Shown here piece after piece: positions 26,547 through 35,945 of a stretch of DNA of 64,000 nucleotides; within the stretch, counting starts at the first letter, position 1; every line of letters begins with the position of its first letter. This DNA comes from JAYYZW01 sp965217605 (GTDB lineage Bacteria; Pseudomonadota; Gammaproteobacteria; Ga0077536). Where the stretch lies: assembly GCA_965217605.1 (NCBI GenBank), contig CBDCJB010000001.1:186001-250000 (forward strand). The letters run 5' to 3'. Under the pieces are notes generated by a model that worked only from the letters and a program-made list of their open reading frames with translations, did no database searches and had not been told where the DNA came from. The translations under genes and the position numbers were made by a program.

Positions 26547-27713
26547 ATGTTCGTCGCCACGAAAGACAAAGTCATGCCCACCGCCATGGTCGGTTCGTTC
26601 CCCAAACCGACGTGGTTCAATCAGAACCTGCACGGCCGGCCGTTCAAAGTCGCGATGGGCGATTCGCTGTACCGGGAGCAATATCTCGATTCGGTCGCCT
26701 GTTATGTCAGCGAGCAGGAGCGCTGTGGACTCGATATTCTGGTCGATGGCGATACGCGCTTCGATCTCGAGGTGGGCGGGCGTTCGTGGTTCTTCTATAC
26801 CATCGAGCGGCTCAACGGCATCACCGGTTTCCGCGACAGTTCTCATTTTCTCGAATACGGCGACATGAAGCCGGGGCATATCCTCTACGAGGTGCAGGAA
26901 TCCTGGCACCCGCCGACTGTGTCGCAGAAGATCACCCGCGGGCCGCTGCATTTCACGGCGATTTGGAAAACGGCGCAGAAGATGACCGATCGCCCGGTCA
27001 AATTCGGATCGATCTGTGCGACCTGCCTGCCGATGATGCTATGGAACGAGCACTACGACAGCGATCGCGACATGATCATGGATATTGCGGCGGCGTTGAA
27101 CGAGGAATACCGCGAATTGGCCGCCGCCGGATGCCCGGTCATCCAAATCGAAGAGCCGGTGCACCACTTCAACTGCAATGCCATCCCACCCTGCAGCGAC
27201 GACGACCTGGCCTTCTACACCGCTGCCTTCAACCGTCAGGTCGAGGGGATCGAGACCGAAGTCTGGGCGCACACCTGTTGGGGTAATCCCAACCAGCAGA
27301 GCTTTTATTGGGAGCGACCGAGCTACGAACGTTCCCTGCCGCATTTTCTCAACATGAATTGCGATGTTTTGATGCTCGAAGGCGGAAGTAATCAGGCACG
27401 CGATATCGCGCTCATGAAAGACCATAAGACCGACAAAAAGATCGGCATCGGCGTGGTCGACCACACCCGCACGACCGTCGAGTCACCGGAGCAGGTCGCG
27501 GCGACGATCCGCCACGCGCTCGAATACGTGCCGGCCGAACGCCTGATCATCACGGCCGATTGCGGGTTCGGCCGTGAAGGCTCGTCCCGGCGTATCGCGT
27601 TCTACAAATGCGTGTCGCTGGTAATGGGCGCTAACATCGTGCGCAAGGAACTGGGGCTCGAAGAGGCTTATCTACGCATTACGGACGAAGCTTACGCGTT
27701 TAACGAGAACTGA
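26547..27713 (+). CDS. Cobalamin-independent methionine synthase-like protein (MetE C-terminal family)
   Basis: 388 aa from the ATG at 26547, preceded by CCGGAG. A single TIM-barrel corresponding to the catalytic half of MetE (MetE itself is about 750 aa). The zinc ligands are present: H242 and C244 in AHTCWGN, E278 in MLEGG, C339 in ADCGFG. MetE-type proteins transfer methyl to a thiol; this short branch lacks the N-terminal domain and may act on a different donor or thiol. The frame is open upstream to 25587 but that part is antisense to the acyl-CoA dehydrogenase. Confidence 0.87.
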   Translation: MFVATKDKVMPTAMVGSFPKPTWFNQNLHGRPFKVAMGDSLYREQYLDSVACYVSEQERCGLDILVDGDTRFDLEVGGRSWFFYTIERLNGITGFRDSSHFLEYGDMKPGHILYEVQESWHPPTVSQKITRGPLHFTAIWKTAQKMTDRPVKFGSICATCLPMMLWNEHYDSDRDMIMDIAAALNEEYRELAAAGCPVIQIEEPVHHFNCNAIPPCSDDDLAFYTAAFNRQVEGIETEVWAHTCWGNPNQQSFYWERPSYERSLPHFLNMNCDVLMLEGGSNQARDIALMKDHKTDKKIGIGVVDHTRTTVESPEQVAATIRHALEYVPAERLIITADCGFGREGSSRRIAFYKCVSLVMGANIVRKELGLEEAYLRITDEAYAFNEN

Positions 27714-29070
27714 GCCCAGGACCCGATCACGCGTCCGAGCACCGCGCGCATGTCTCGCTCGATGCAGGTCGTCTTATTGTGGGCCGGGACCAGCACGCTG
27801 GCTTGCATGTTTGCCTTGTCTTGGTTGCCGGCGGCGTTCGACGGCGATACCTATTATCCGATCGGTGTGGATTCGTTTTATCACGCTCGGCGTATCCTCG
27901 ATGCCGTCGCCGCTCCAGAAGCCTATTACGAATTCGACCCACTGATTCACGCGCCCGAAGGGAGCCTGCTGGTCTGGCCGTGGGCCTACGACCGTGTCGC
28001 GGCAGCGATCGTCAGCGGCGTGAAGGCGGTGAGCACGGCCACCGATCCAATGGCTGTGCTGAGTTATTTGCCGGTTGCCTGCACACCGATCAATGTCGCC
28101 CTTGTTATCGCCGTCGGCGTGCTCGCAGGGCTGCCGCGGTGGGGCGTGGTCTTCGTCGCCTTCGCCTATTGTGTCTCTCCGCTTACGCGTGAATTACACG
28201 CGGTAGGGCGCATCGACCACCACTATGTGGAGCATCTGTTTTTCCTGGCCTCCTTGGCCGCGGGGATGGCCTACCTCAAAGCGCCGTCGCCGGCCCGAGC
28301 AGCGATGCTCGGGCTCGTACTCGGTACGGCGCCCGCCTTCCACAACGGCTTGTTCATGTTGCAAGGTTTCTTCGGCGTTACCGTATTCGTCTTGTGGTTG
28401 CGGGGCCTGTTGGCGCTCGGACGCACTACACGGTATTTCGCGGCGGCATTGCTCGTTTCCACCTTGGCGGTCCTTTTGCCATCCGAACCATTCGTTGCCT
28501 TCGAATGGCACTTTTATTACCTCGGTTGGTTCCACCTGTCGGCCGCGATCTTCACCGCCACGGCGATATGGTGGTTATCCGGGCACGGCCCGCAGCGCGG
28601 CAATATCCTTGCCTTCGTGAGCGTTGCCGGGATCATCGGCTTGGCGGCAGATCGGCCTCGGTGGGCGTTTCCTGGTCGCCGATCTCCCCGCGCTCCGCGA
28701 TGTAATGGAAGCCCGCAGCATCGTGACGGCGATTGCGGCGGGCGACGCGGGCTACGTGACCGAGCGTTATTTCGCGCTCATATGGCTGCTACCCGTGATC
28801 GGCGCCGGACTGATCGTGGTGCTGATCCGCGCAACGGCGCCCCAGCAGATCTTACTCGCAGTAACGCTCCTCGTCGGCGCGGCTTTTCTATTGCAACAGC
28901 TGCGATTCCATTATTTCGGCTCGCTGATTCTCACCTTACCGCCCGTGCAGTGGATCGCACTTCAAGTTGCACACACCCGGACGGGACGAAAATTCCTCGG
29001 AATCGGTGCAAGCGTTTGCTTCGCTGTGATGCAACTGCCCGCGCTGAACAGCCTGGGCACCTTTCCCCAG

Positions 29071-30690
29071 CTAGCCCGGATATTGCATGAGCAGTGAGAT
29101 TGGGCGTGGAGTTGGTCGATCATGGGTCGGAATTCGTTGGTGGTGGCACGAAGCGGCGCTTGAGCGCGACGTTTCGGCGCGCCACCGGTGGATTTATCGC
29201 CGATTGCGATGCACGAGTCGTTTCGGAGGCGAGCGACACCCCGACTCACAAGGAATCGCACACGAGGCGACTGGCGTTGGGACGACTATCCCGGCTTGAG
29301 GCGAGCGGCCACCAGGCAGAACAGTTCTCGATGGGGGTAAGCACTGGAGAGCAACAGTCGGATGCGCCTGGTATTGCGCAAGACGATGGCGCCGATGCGT
29401 AATAGTTTCAGGCGCAGCGTGCCGCCTTGCGCGCGAGCCCGTGCCGTTGCGTGTAGTGCCACCCGGCGGATCGTCTCCAACAGCGTGTAAGCCAAGCTTG
29501 AGAGCAACAGCCGGAACTGATTGGCCCACCAGGTGTGGCAACTGGTGCGATCGGCAAACAGGCCCAACTGCTGCTCCTTGATCCGGTTCTCCATCTCGCC
29601 GCGGGCGCAGTAGAGGCGGTCGTAGATGCGTTGGGCCTTGCCGGTGAGGTGGGTCACCACGAAGCGGGGATTGCTGCCGCGGGCGCTGTGCTCGGCCTTG
29701 ACGATCACCCGTCGCGGGGTATCCCAAGTCGGTGCGGCGTAACGGACCTCGCTGAACAGGCGCTGCTTCTCACCCATCATCCAATACCGCCACTGAGCCA
29801 ACGTGCGCAACGCTAACGATTGATCGTGCAAACGCGGGTTTTTCGCGATACCCATGACGTAATCCACGCCGTGGCGATCGAACCAGCGCAGCATCCGCCA
29901 GCGGCAAAAGCCGGCATCGGCGCGCACCAGGATCTCGACCTTCGGCCACGCCTGGCGCAACCGTTTGATCAACAGCGCCAAGATCGCCCCACTGTGTTTT
30001 GCGCCGTCGATCTTGCTCGAACGCAGATAACTGACCAACCGTTGATCGCCACAGAACACGTACAAGGGCAGACAGCAGTCGTGGTCGTAGTCGCCGTGGA
30101 AGAAGCGGCCCGCTTGATCACCCTGCACCCGATCGTCGGTGGCATCCACATCGCGTATCAGTCGTCGGGGCGCTTGTTTGTAAGCGGCGATAAAGTTATC
30201 AATGAGTCCCTTGTGCAGGGCCACCGCGGTGTTCCGGTTCGCGCGGTTCTCCAGTCGGCACAACGTCGACGGGCTCGCCAGCGACGCATCCCGGGAAAGC
30301 GCCGTCTGCAGAGCCAAGTCCGCGCGCAATGCCTCGTGGTCGTTGAGGTCCTCATAGCCCAGGGAAAGGCCATAGACCCGCTGTCGGACCAGCGACTCCA
30401 GAGCGTGGGTGCAGCTCTTTCTCCGGCGCGAATCCCCAATGGCCCGTGCCGCGGCCTTGATCAACCCGGTCCGTTCATCGGCCCAGCGCAGCAACTGCAC
30501 CCCACCGTTGGAAGTGATGTCACCGCCGTTGAATGAGACGTCGATCTTGCGGCGAGAAAAGCCTGGAAATTGCAGCGCAGTCTGGGTACATTCTGTCACG
30601 GGCGAGTCCTTTCCGTTTTCAGCCTAACTAACTGAATTATAACGGATTAGAAAGGGCTTGCCCTCTTTTTTTATGAAATATCCGGGCTAG
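29071..30690 (-). mobile_element. IS1380-family insertion sequence, complete
   Basis: The element spans 29075-30686, bounded by CTAG at both sides (29071-29074 and 30687-30690), the 4-bp target duplication expected for IS1380. The terminal repeats begin CCCGGATATT on the left and are mirrored on the right (CCCGGATATT in reverse complement). One transposase lies on the minus strand; the 3' flank (29075-29285) carries no gene. Confidence 0.95.
29286..30599 (-). CDS. IS1380-family transposase
   Basis: 437 aa, full length for the family. RNase-H-like fold with Asp in RDVDATDDRVQGD (D152), Asp in VRADAGFCRWR (D228), and the late Glu in RGEMENRIKEQ (E337), followed by the long insertion and WANQFRLLLSSLAYTLLETIRR. 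The start (MTECTQTALQFPGFSRRK) is typical. It inserts at a 4-bp target. All catalytic residues seen, so the element may still be active. Confidence 0.95.
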   Translation of the reverse strand: MTECTQTALQFPGFSRRKIDVSFNGGDITSNGGVQLLRWADERTGLIKAAARAIGDSRRRKSCTHALESLVRQRVYGLSLGYEDLNDHEALRADLALQTALSRDASLASPSTLCRLENRANRNTAVALHKGLIDNFIAAYKQAPRRLIRDVDATDDRVQGDQAGRFFHGDYDHDCCLPLYVFCGDQRLVSYLRSSKIDGAKHSGAILALLIKRLRQAWPKVEILVRADAGFCRWRMLRWFDRHGVDYVMGIAKNPRLHDQSLALRTLAQWRYWMMGEKQRLFSEVRYAAPTWDTPRRVIVKAEHSARGSNPRFVVTHLTGKAQRIYDRLYCARGEMENRIKEQQLGLFADRTSCHTWWANQFRLLLSSLAYTLLETIRRVALHATARARAQGGTLRLKLLRIGAIVLRNTRRIRLLLSSAYPHRELFCLVAARLKPG

Positions 30691-31155
30691 CCGGCGATCG
30701 AAATTATGCGATCAACCGCGTGCTCTTAAACGCACTCGGCAAGCATTGCGCCATTAACCCGGGAATCGTGCTCGCGCGGTTTGGCGATGGCCACTATCTG
30801 CGTTACCACACGTCCTGCGCCGTAATCGCGAACCCCATGACCATCACACCGCAACATTTCGAGCGGATTGCCTTGACCGAAACCATGTTCGCTACAGCGG
30901 CCGCCGAATTGCGCGAGACCTACCCGTGGGTCGATTACCTCTACCTCTGGCGCGTGGACAATCCGCTCGACCCCAGCGGGGGGAAAACCGCGCTCGACAA
31001 TTCGCAACTGATCCAAGAACTCTTATTGACGACACCCCAGCCAACCGGATTCGAGGTCCTCGGCGAAACGGCCTTCGAGCTACCGAACGGCACGCGTATC
31101 GTATTCGCGCGCGCCCTGCGGATCGTGCACTAGAAGACGAACGCGTCCAATCGGG

Positions 31156-31178
31156 TTCGCCGGCAAGCCGGCTCCTAC
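31156..31178. repeat. REP-type palindrome, family B
   Basis: GTAGGAGCCGGCTTGCCGGCGAA on the minus strand, a compact palindrome of the TAGGAGC...GCGAA class known as REP in pseudomonads and relatives. It lies at the end of the small gene at 31175 and provides its stop codon (CCG-TAG-GAG). Confidence 0.75.
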
Positions 31179-31417
31179 GGAGTCTTCATCAGGTAGCTAT
31201 TCAGTTCTGCGATCGCGCTGACGAGCTGCGCATGCGCTTCTGCATTCGCATCTCCGAGCTCCCGCATCGCGCCGGCAAAAGCCGCCACACAGCGGTCATG
31301 GACGGCAAGCAGATCCTCGAGTCGCGCGATTTCGGCCAACGTACGCTGACCGCCGGTTTTATATCTGCGATCGAGTGCCTCGAGATAGGAGAAGTGCGCG
31401 TCCTTGCTGTTCAGCAT
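31175..31417 (-). CDS. Small helical protein of unknown function
   Basis: 80 aa from the ATG at 31417. Predicted almost all helix, with a heptad-like run (LAEIARLEDLLAVHDRCVAAFAGAMRELGDANAEAHAQLVSAIAELN), suggesting a coiled coil or helical bundle. The frame continues without a stop 23 more codons upstream to just after the RRM gene stop, reading LPDAARPAWQAYCD, which also looks like protein, but contains no ATG, GTG or TTG. The true N-terminus may use a non-standard start or the ATG used here. The stop comes from a REP palindrome. Confidence 0.55.
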   Translation of the reverse strand: MLNSKDAHFSYLEALDRRYKTGGQRTLAEIARLEDLLAVHDRCVAAFAGAMRELGDANAEAHAQLVSAIAELNSYLMKTP

Positions 31418-31495
31418 GTCGCAGTAGGCCTGCCAGGCCGGTCGCGCGGCATCGGGTAGATTGAGGCCGTGCTGCTCGATCGACAGGGCGCTGAC

Positions 31496-31864
31496 TCAGC
31501 TGAAGATCTTCTTGACGAAACCGACGAGACCACCGCCGTTCGTGTCGTCGGCTTCCTTGGACCCCCCGCGATCACGATTCCCCGAGCGGTCGTCCTTTTG
31601 GCTTCGCTGTGGTTTCTGTTCGCGCGGTTGGGATTCGTCAACCCGCAATTCGCGGCCCTTGTAATCCGAACCGTTCAAGGCCTCGATGGCGCGCAGGCCG
31701 GCTTCCTCGTCCGCCATTTCCACGAAGCCGTACCCTCTCGACCGTTTGGTACGTCGATCGAAGATCACCTCCGCCGAATCGACGTCGCCGAACTCCTCGA
31801 AGGTTTCACGCAGTTCATTACTGTTGACGCTATAGGGGAGATTACCTACATAGATATTAATCAT
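31496..31864 (-). CDS. RRM-type RNA-binding protein
   Basis: 122 aa. One RNA-recognition motif (1-80) with RNP-2 IYVGNL (4-9) and RNP-1 RGYGFVEM (43-50); aromatic residues for base stacking are Y5, Y45 and F47. The C-terminal tail is basic and Gln/Lys/Gly-rich (REQKPQRSQKDDRSGN). Bacterial single-RRM proteins bind single-stranded RNA and are often cold-induced. The 26-bp inverted repeat lies between its start and the MscS gene. Confidence 0.93.
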   Translation of the reverse strand: MINIYVGNLPYSVNSNELRETFEEFGDVDSAEVIFDRRTKRSRGYGFVEMADEEAGLRAIEALNGSDYKGRELRVDESQPREQKPQRSQKDDRSGNRDRGGSKEADDTNGGGLVGFVKKIFS

Positions 31865-31940
31865 AACGGTCCTTTCTTATATGCCGCCTTTAAAGCGCGT
31901 GATGGCGGCATGTTTATGTCCGGTCATCGCTGTCGTACTG

Positions 31941-32040
31941 TAAAAATGGGGTCTAAAAATGGGGTCGGAGTAGATTTAAGACCGACGATTCCGCAGGTCA
32001 ATTAGAACATCGAATTAAATCTACTCCGACCCCATTTTTA
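31941..32040. repeat. Perfect 26-bp inverted repeat (RAYT-associated type)
   Basis: Two arms at 31954-31979 and 32015-32040 are exact reverse complements over 26 bases, containing TCGGAGTAGATTTAA / TTAAATCTACTCCGA, with a 35-base loop. A truncated direct copy (TAAAAATGGGGTC) abuts the left arm at 31941-31953. This motif (GGGGTC-GAGTA-ATTT form) is, from memory, a mobile element associated with Y1-type REP transposases. No transposase gene is present in the window. Confidence 0.75.
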
Positions 32041-32092
32041 CAGGCCGGCAGAATTCAAGCACAACCGGCGTTGACGCGCAATCGACCAGGTC

Positions 32093-32890
32093 TCATGCCG
32101 CTTGATGCATATGTACGTCGCGCTGAGGGTAGGGGATATTGATCCCTTCGGCGTCGAAGCGTTTCTTGAATATCTCGTGCAGGTCGAAATGTACCGGCCA
32201 GTAATCGGCGCTGTCGACCCACGGGCGTACAGCGAAATTCACGCTGTTGTCGGCGAGCTCGACGATGCCGACCGTCGGCGCCGGATCGTTCAAGATGCGC
32301 TCATCGGCGGCAAGCACCTCATCGATGACGCTTCGCACCTTGTCGAGATCGTCTCCGTAACCCACACCCAGGACCAAGTCGATACGGCGGTTGGGTTTAG
32401 TCGAATAATTAATGATACTGCCACCGGTAATAACGGAATTTGGGATGATGACGGTCTTGTTGTCGCCCGTCCTAATCTGCGTCGTGAAGATCTCGATCTT
32501 CTCGACTACGCCATCCGTACCGCCAGCCTCGACAAAATCGCCGATTGCAAACGGCTTGAAGCTGACGAGCAAAATACCCGAAGCGAGATTAGACAGAGAG
32601 CCTTGGAACGCCAAAGCCACCGCCAGGCCTGCCGCGCCCAAGATCGCGATCATCGACGTGGTCTGAATCCCCACTTGACCGAGCGCCGCGATAATCACGA
32701 CGGCGAGCAGCCCGACATAAACGACGTTAGCACCGAAGGTTGCGAGTACTGGATCTACGCCGCGTTTCTCGAGCAGTTCACGCGTGATGTCCGTCACGTA
32801 TTTCGCGACCCAACGCCCGAGATAGAGAATAGCCGCTGCAAGCGCGACGTTTCCGACAAAGCCCATGATGGCATCGCCTAGTCCTTCCAT
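32093..32890 (-). CDS. MscS-type mechanosensitive channel
   Basis: 265 aa, the size of the small-conductance channel. Three membrane helices in 1-110; the third is the pore helix with GAAGLAVALAFQGSLSNLASGI (about 84-105). The beta domain contains KPFAIGDFVEAGGTDGVVEKI and IPNSVITGGSIINYS, and the alpha/beta C-terminal domain ends with HFDLHEIFKKRFDAEGINIPYPQRDVH. It opens on membrane tension to release solutes after osmotic downshock. Clear ORF with ATG; on the same strand as glutaryl-CoA dehydrogenase upstream. Confidence 0.93.
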   Translation of the reverse strand: MEGLGDAIMGFVGNVALAAAILYLGRWVAKYVTDITRELLEKRGVDPVLATFGANVVYVGLLAVVIIAALGQVGIQTTSMIAILGAAGLAVALAFQGSLSNLASGILLVSFKPFAIGDFVEAGGTDGVVEKIEIFTTQIRTGDNKTVIIPNSVITGGSIINYSTKPNRRIDLVLGVGYGDDLDKVRSVIDEVLAADERILNDPAPTVGIVELADNSVNFAVRPWVDSADYWPVHFDLHEIFKKRFDAEGINIPYPQRDVHMHQAA

Positions 32891-32935
32891 TGTAGTTTCC
32901 CACTGCGGTCAGTCGTTTTTGTACGGCAATTCGTA

Positions 32936-34186
32936 TTACGCCATAAATGCCTGGATGCCTGTTTGCGCGCGCCCGAGAATCAAGGCATGCACGTCATGCG
33001 TGCCCTCGTAGGTATTCACGGCTTCCAGATTGAGCACATGCCGGATGACGTGAAATTCATCAGAAATGCCATTGCCGCCATGCATGTCGCGCGCAAGGCG
33101 GGCGATATCCAGCGCTTTACCGCAGTTATTGCGCTTGATGAGCGATATCCCCTCGGGCGCGCCGCGCCCGCTATCGATCATGCGCCCGACCTGGAGCGCA
33201 GCCTGGTAACCGAGTGCGATCTCGGTCTGCATATCGGCGAGCTTTTTCTGGATCAACTGGTTCGCTGCCAACGGGCGTCCGAACTGCTCGCGGTCGAGCG
33301 TGTACTGGCGTGCCGCGCGCCAGCAAAACTCGGCGGCGCCCATCACGCCCCAGGCGATCCCGTAGCGCGCCCGATTGAGGCAGCCAAAGGGGCCGCTCAA
33401 GCCCCGGGCGTTCGGCAACAACTTGTCTTCCGGCACGAACACCTCATCCATCACGATCTCACCCGTGATCGATGCGCGCAGCGAGAACTTGCCCTCGATC
33501 TTCGGAGCCGAGAGACCCTGCATACCCTTCTCGAGAACGAAGCCGCGGATCACCTCATCTTCCGTCTTCGCCCACACGATGAACACATCGGCGATCGGTG
33601 AATTCGAGATCCACATCTTCGTGCCGCTCAGGCGGTAGCCACCGTCGACGCGCCTGGCGCGTGATTTCATGCCACCTGGATCGGAGCCGTGATCGGGTTC
33701 GGTCAAGCCGAAACACCCGATCCATTCACCGCTCGCAAGCTTGGGCAGGTATGTCCTGCGCTGCTCTTCGGTACCGTAGGCGTAGATGGGGTGCATCACC
33801 AGGCTCGACTGGACGCTCATCGCCGAGCGGTAACCGGAATCGACGTGCTCTACCTCGCGTGCGATCAGGCCATAGCAGACGTAACTCATGCCTGCGCCCC
33901 CGTATTCCTCGGGAATGGTTGCCCCGATCAGGCCGTGCTCGCCAAACTCATTCATGATCGCGCGGTCGAAATGCTCGTGGCGATGCGCCTCGAGTATGCG
34001 CGGCATGAGGCGTTCCTGACAGAATTGCTGCGCCGCGGCGTGGGTGAGGCGTTCTTCTTCACTGAGTTGATCGTGCAAGCCCAGGGGATCTTCCCAGTTG
34101 AAACGCCCCTCGGCGGTTGCTTTGACCCGTGTTTCCGAGCCCGGTGCCGCGGCACTCATCGTTTGCGTTCCATATTCGTCATCCAC
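32936..34186 (-). CDS. gcdH: Glutaryl-CoA dehydrogenase
   Basis: 416 aa. Catalytic Glu394 lies in TYEGTHDVHALILGRAQTG, the hallmark of GCDH, with CFGLTEPDHGSDPGGMKSRA (FAD/substrate region) and SLVMHPIYAYG before it. The enzyme oxidises and decarboxylates glutaryl-CoA to crotonyl-CoA in lysine, tryptophan and aromatic degradation, and passes electrons to ETF. The start is a GTG at 34186 with AAAAGGGA upstream; an internal ATG at 34159 (MSAAAPG) is the other candidate. It diverges from the amine dehydrogenase genes. Confidence 0.93.
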   Translation of the reverse strand: MDDEYGTQTMSAAAPGSETRVKATAEGRFNWEDPLGLHDQLSEEERLTHAAAQQFCQERLMPRILEAHRHEHFDRAIMNEFGEHGLIGATIPEEYGGAGMSYVCYGLIAREVEHVDSGYRSAMSVQSSLVMHPIYAYGTEEQRRTYLPKLASGEWIGCFGLTEPDHGSDPGGMKSRARRVDGGYRLSGTKMWISNSPIADVFIVWAKTEDEVIRGFVLEKGMQGLSAPKIEGKFSLRASITGEIVMDEVFVPEDKLLPNARGLSGPFGCLNRARYGIAWGVMGAAEFCWRAARQYTLDREQFGRPLAANQLIQKKLADMQTEIALGYQAALQVGRMIDSGRGAPEGISLIKRNNCGKALDIARLARDMHGGNGISDEFHVIRHVLNLEAVNTYEGTHDVHALILGRAQTGIQAFMA

Positions 34187-34281
34187 ATTGCGAGATCCCT
34201 TTTAACGAGGCCCAGTATACAACTGCAATAGCGAGTAGAATCGGGGGCACCGCGCCCGGGTCACCGAGAGTTCCGACCTCC

Positions 34282-35421
34282 ATGAAGCACACAGCGCTGA
34301 CCGCCGTCCTCAGCTTGCTCTTCACCAGCACGGTAGCGTTCGCCGAACTCGAATCCGAAGTACTGAAGAGCGCGCGCCTGCCCGCCGAGCCCGGCCCTCA
34401 CTGGGTGTGGGTGAACGATTTGAACTTCACCAGCCTGCTCGATGGCAAAGCCTATCTGGTCGACGGCGACACGGGCCGCTTCCTCGGTATGCTCGGGCTC
34501 GGGTATTTGCATACCAAGATCATCGTCGGCGCCGATAAGAGCGCGCTTTACACGACCGAGACCTACTATTCGCGTGGTACCCGCGGCGAGCGCACCGATA
34601 TCGTTGGCATATACGACGCACGCGAATTAAAACCAATCGGCGAGATCACGATCCCCAACAAACGTCTGACCGGCATCCCCACCGAAGGCCACACTGCCAT
34701 CACTGACGGGGATCGATTTATTCTCATCTCCAACTTCACGCCGGCGCAATCGGTTACCGTCGTCGACGTGAAAGCGCGTAAAACGGTGGGTGAAATCGAA
34801 ACGCCCGGATGCTCCCTGGTGTATCCGACCGGCTCGCATCGCTTTTTCATGATCTGCGGCGACGGATCCATGGTCTCCCTACAACTCGACGACCAGGGCC
34901 GGGAAATAGGCAGAACGCTGAATGAATCGGTTTTCGATTCACTTCACGATCCGATCGAGGAGGACGGCGTTCGCATCGGCAACCAATGGTCGTTTGTGTC
35001 ACGCGAGGGATATGTGTACACCTTCGACGGCGATGCCCCGGATTTGGCACTGTCGACGCCCTGGTCGTTGCCCAGCGAGGCTGAGCGCAAAGCGTCGTGG
35101 CGCATTGGCGGTCATCAGCAGATCGCCGCTCATGATTCGAGTGACCGCTTGTTCGTGCTGATGCACAAAGGCGGGAAATTCACCTTCGGGGATCCCGCCG
35201 AGGAGATCTGGGTCTACGATCTCAAGCAGCACGTCAGGACACAACGTATCAAAGTCAAGCACCCGGCCACTGCGGTGCGGGTAAGTCAGGACGACGAGCC
35301 GTTGCTTTATACGACCTTCATCGGTGATTCGATCCTCGACGTCTACGATGCCAAAACCGGCGAGCACTTGCGGACCGTCGAAGAGATGGGCATCTCACCA
35401 ACGTATTTGCAAATCCCATGA
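34282..35421 (+). CDS. aauB: Aromatic amine dehydrogenase, large (beta-propeller) subunit
   Basis: 379 aa from the ATG at 34282: signal peptide (MKHTALTAVLSLLFTSTVAFA), then a seven-bladed propeller with PHWVWVNDLNFTSLLDGKAYLVDG and GMLGLGYLHTKIIVGADKSALYT, typical of amine dehydrogenase large chains (MauB/AauB, about 390 aa). It embraces the TTQ-bearing small subunit and docks electron acceptors in the periplasm. The small-subunit gene follows with an ATGA overlap. AauB versus MauB is decided mainly from the small subunit; the large subunit alone would not settle it. The frame is open upstream to 34129. Confidence 0.86.
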   Translation: MKHTALTAVLSLLFTSTVAFAELESEVLKSARLPAEPGPHWVWVNDLNFTSLLDGKAYLVDGDTGRFLGMLGLGYLHTKIIVGADKSALYTTETYYSRGTRGERTDIVGIYDARELKPIGEITIPNKRLTGIPTEGHTAITDGDRFILISNFTPAQSVTVVDVKARKTVGEIETPGCSLVYPTGSHRFFMICGDGSMVSLQLDDQGREIGRTLNESVFDSLHDPIEEDGVRIGNQWSFVSREGYVYTFDGDAPDLALSTPWSLPSEAERKASWRIGGHQQIAAHDSSDRLFVLMHKGGKFTFGDPAEEIWVYDLKQHVRTQRIKVKHPATAVRVSQDDEPLLYTTFIGDSILDVYDAKTGEHLRTVEEMGISPTYLQIP

Positions 35422-35945
35422 ACATGTCCTGGTTCGATCGCTGGTCGGTGCGGATGTCTCGCTCGCTGGCGAGCCGCATCTCGCGACGCAGTTTTCTCAC
35501 CCGCCTGGGCACCGTGCTCGCGGGTACCGCCGCCTATCCACTGTTGCCGGTCGCGCGCGGCGCCACCGATGCGCAGGGGAACCCCGAGGATCCAGGTGAT
35601 CCGACAAGCTGCGACTACTGGCGCTACTGCGGCATGGACGGCGCGCTGTGTTCGTGCTGCGGCGGCACGACGAGCAGTTGCCCGCCCGGCACGGAGCCGT
35701 CGGTCGTGAGCTGGATCGGCACGTGCCGCAATCCGTCCGATAACAAGGATTATGTGATCTCCTACCACGATTGCTGCGGCAAAACGATCTGCCCGCGCTG
35801 TGCGTGCACCCGCAACGAGGGCGTCGAGCCCATTTATCGACCCTCCAAGAGCAATGAGATTAACTGGTGCACAGCTAACGCCAACACGGTCATCAATTGC
35901 TCCAATGCGACGATCATCGCAGTGGCGACGCAGCCTGATCATTAA
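35418..35945 (+). CDS. aauA: Aromatic amine dehydrogenase, small subunit (TTQ)
   Basis: 175 aa. Twin-arginine signal (SRRSFLTRLG, 22-31), then a 14-cysteine disulfide-rich body (SCDYWRYCGMDGALCSCCGG). The two tryptophans that become the tryptophan tryptophylquinone are W99 (SWIGTC) and W150 (NEINWC), with the active-site Asp118 in YHDCCG. The pattern CSCCGGTT-CPPG is closer to aromatic amine dehydrogenase than to methylamine dehydrogenase. It oxidises primary amines to aldehydes and ammonia in the periplasm. The gene overlaps the start of the large subunit's end by four bases. Maturation genes are not found beside it. Confidence 0.9.
   Translation: MNMSWFDRWSVRMSRSLASRISRRSFLTRLGTVLAGTAAYPLLPVARGATDAQGNPEDPGDPTSCDYWRYCGMDGALCSCCGGTTSSCPPGTEPSVVSWIGTCRNPSDNKDYVISYHDCCGKTICPRCACTRNEGVEPIYRPSKSNEINWCTANANTVINCSNATIIAVATQPDH

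Larger units (their letters stand above)
27750..31133 (+). pseudogene. STT3/AglB-like polytopic membrane protein, broken by a frameshift and an IS1380
   Basis: About 589 codons if repaired. N-terminal membrane domain with GVDSFYHARR (about 38-47) and the VGRIDHHYVEHLFF motif, as in STT3-type oligosaccharyltransferases (external-loop D-H-H), then many helices. The soluble tail holds GDGHYLRYHT and NPMTITPQHFERI. A frame change near 28650 breaks it: deleting the G at 28650 reads LAAIGLGGRFLVAD. Then an IS1380 element sits at 29071-30690; removing it with one CTAG copy restores frame (TFPQLAGDRNYAINRVLLNALGKH). Function, if intact, would be transfer of a lipid-linked glycan; that part is inference. 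Confidence 0.8.

Noticed and set aside
29820..30536. Plus-strand ORF inside the IS1380 element
   Set aside because: Antisense to the transposase gene, with no motifs of its own.
31129..31180. REP at 31156 as a terminator
   Set aside because: The palindrome lacks a T-run and belongs to a repeat class found elsewhere in the window, so terminator activity is not supported.
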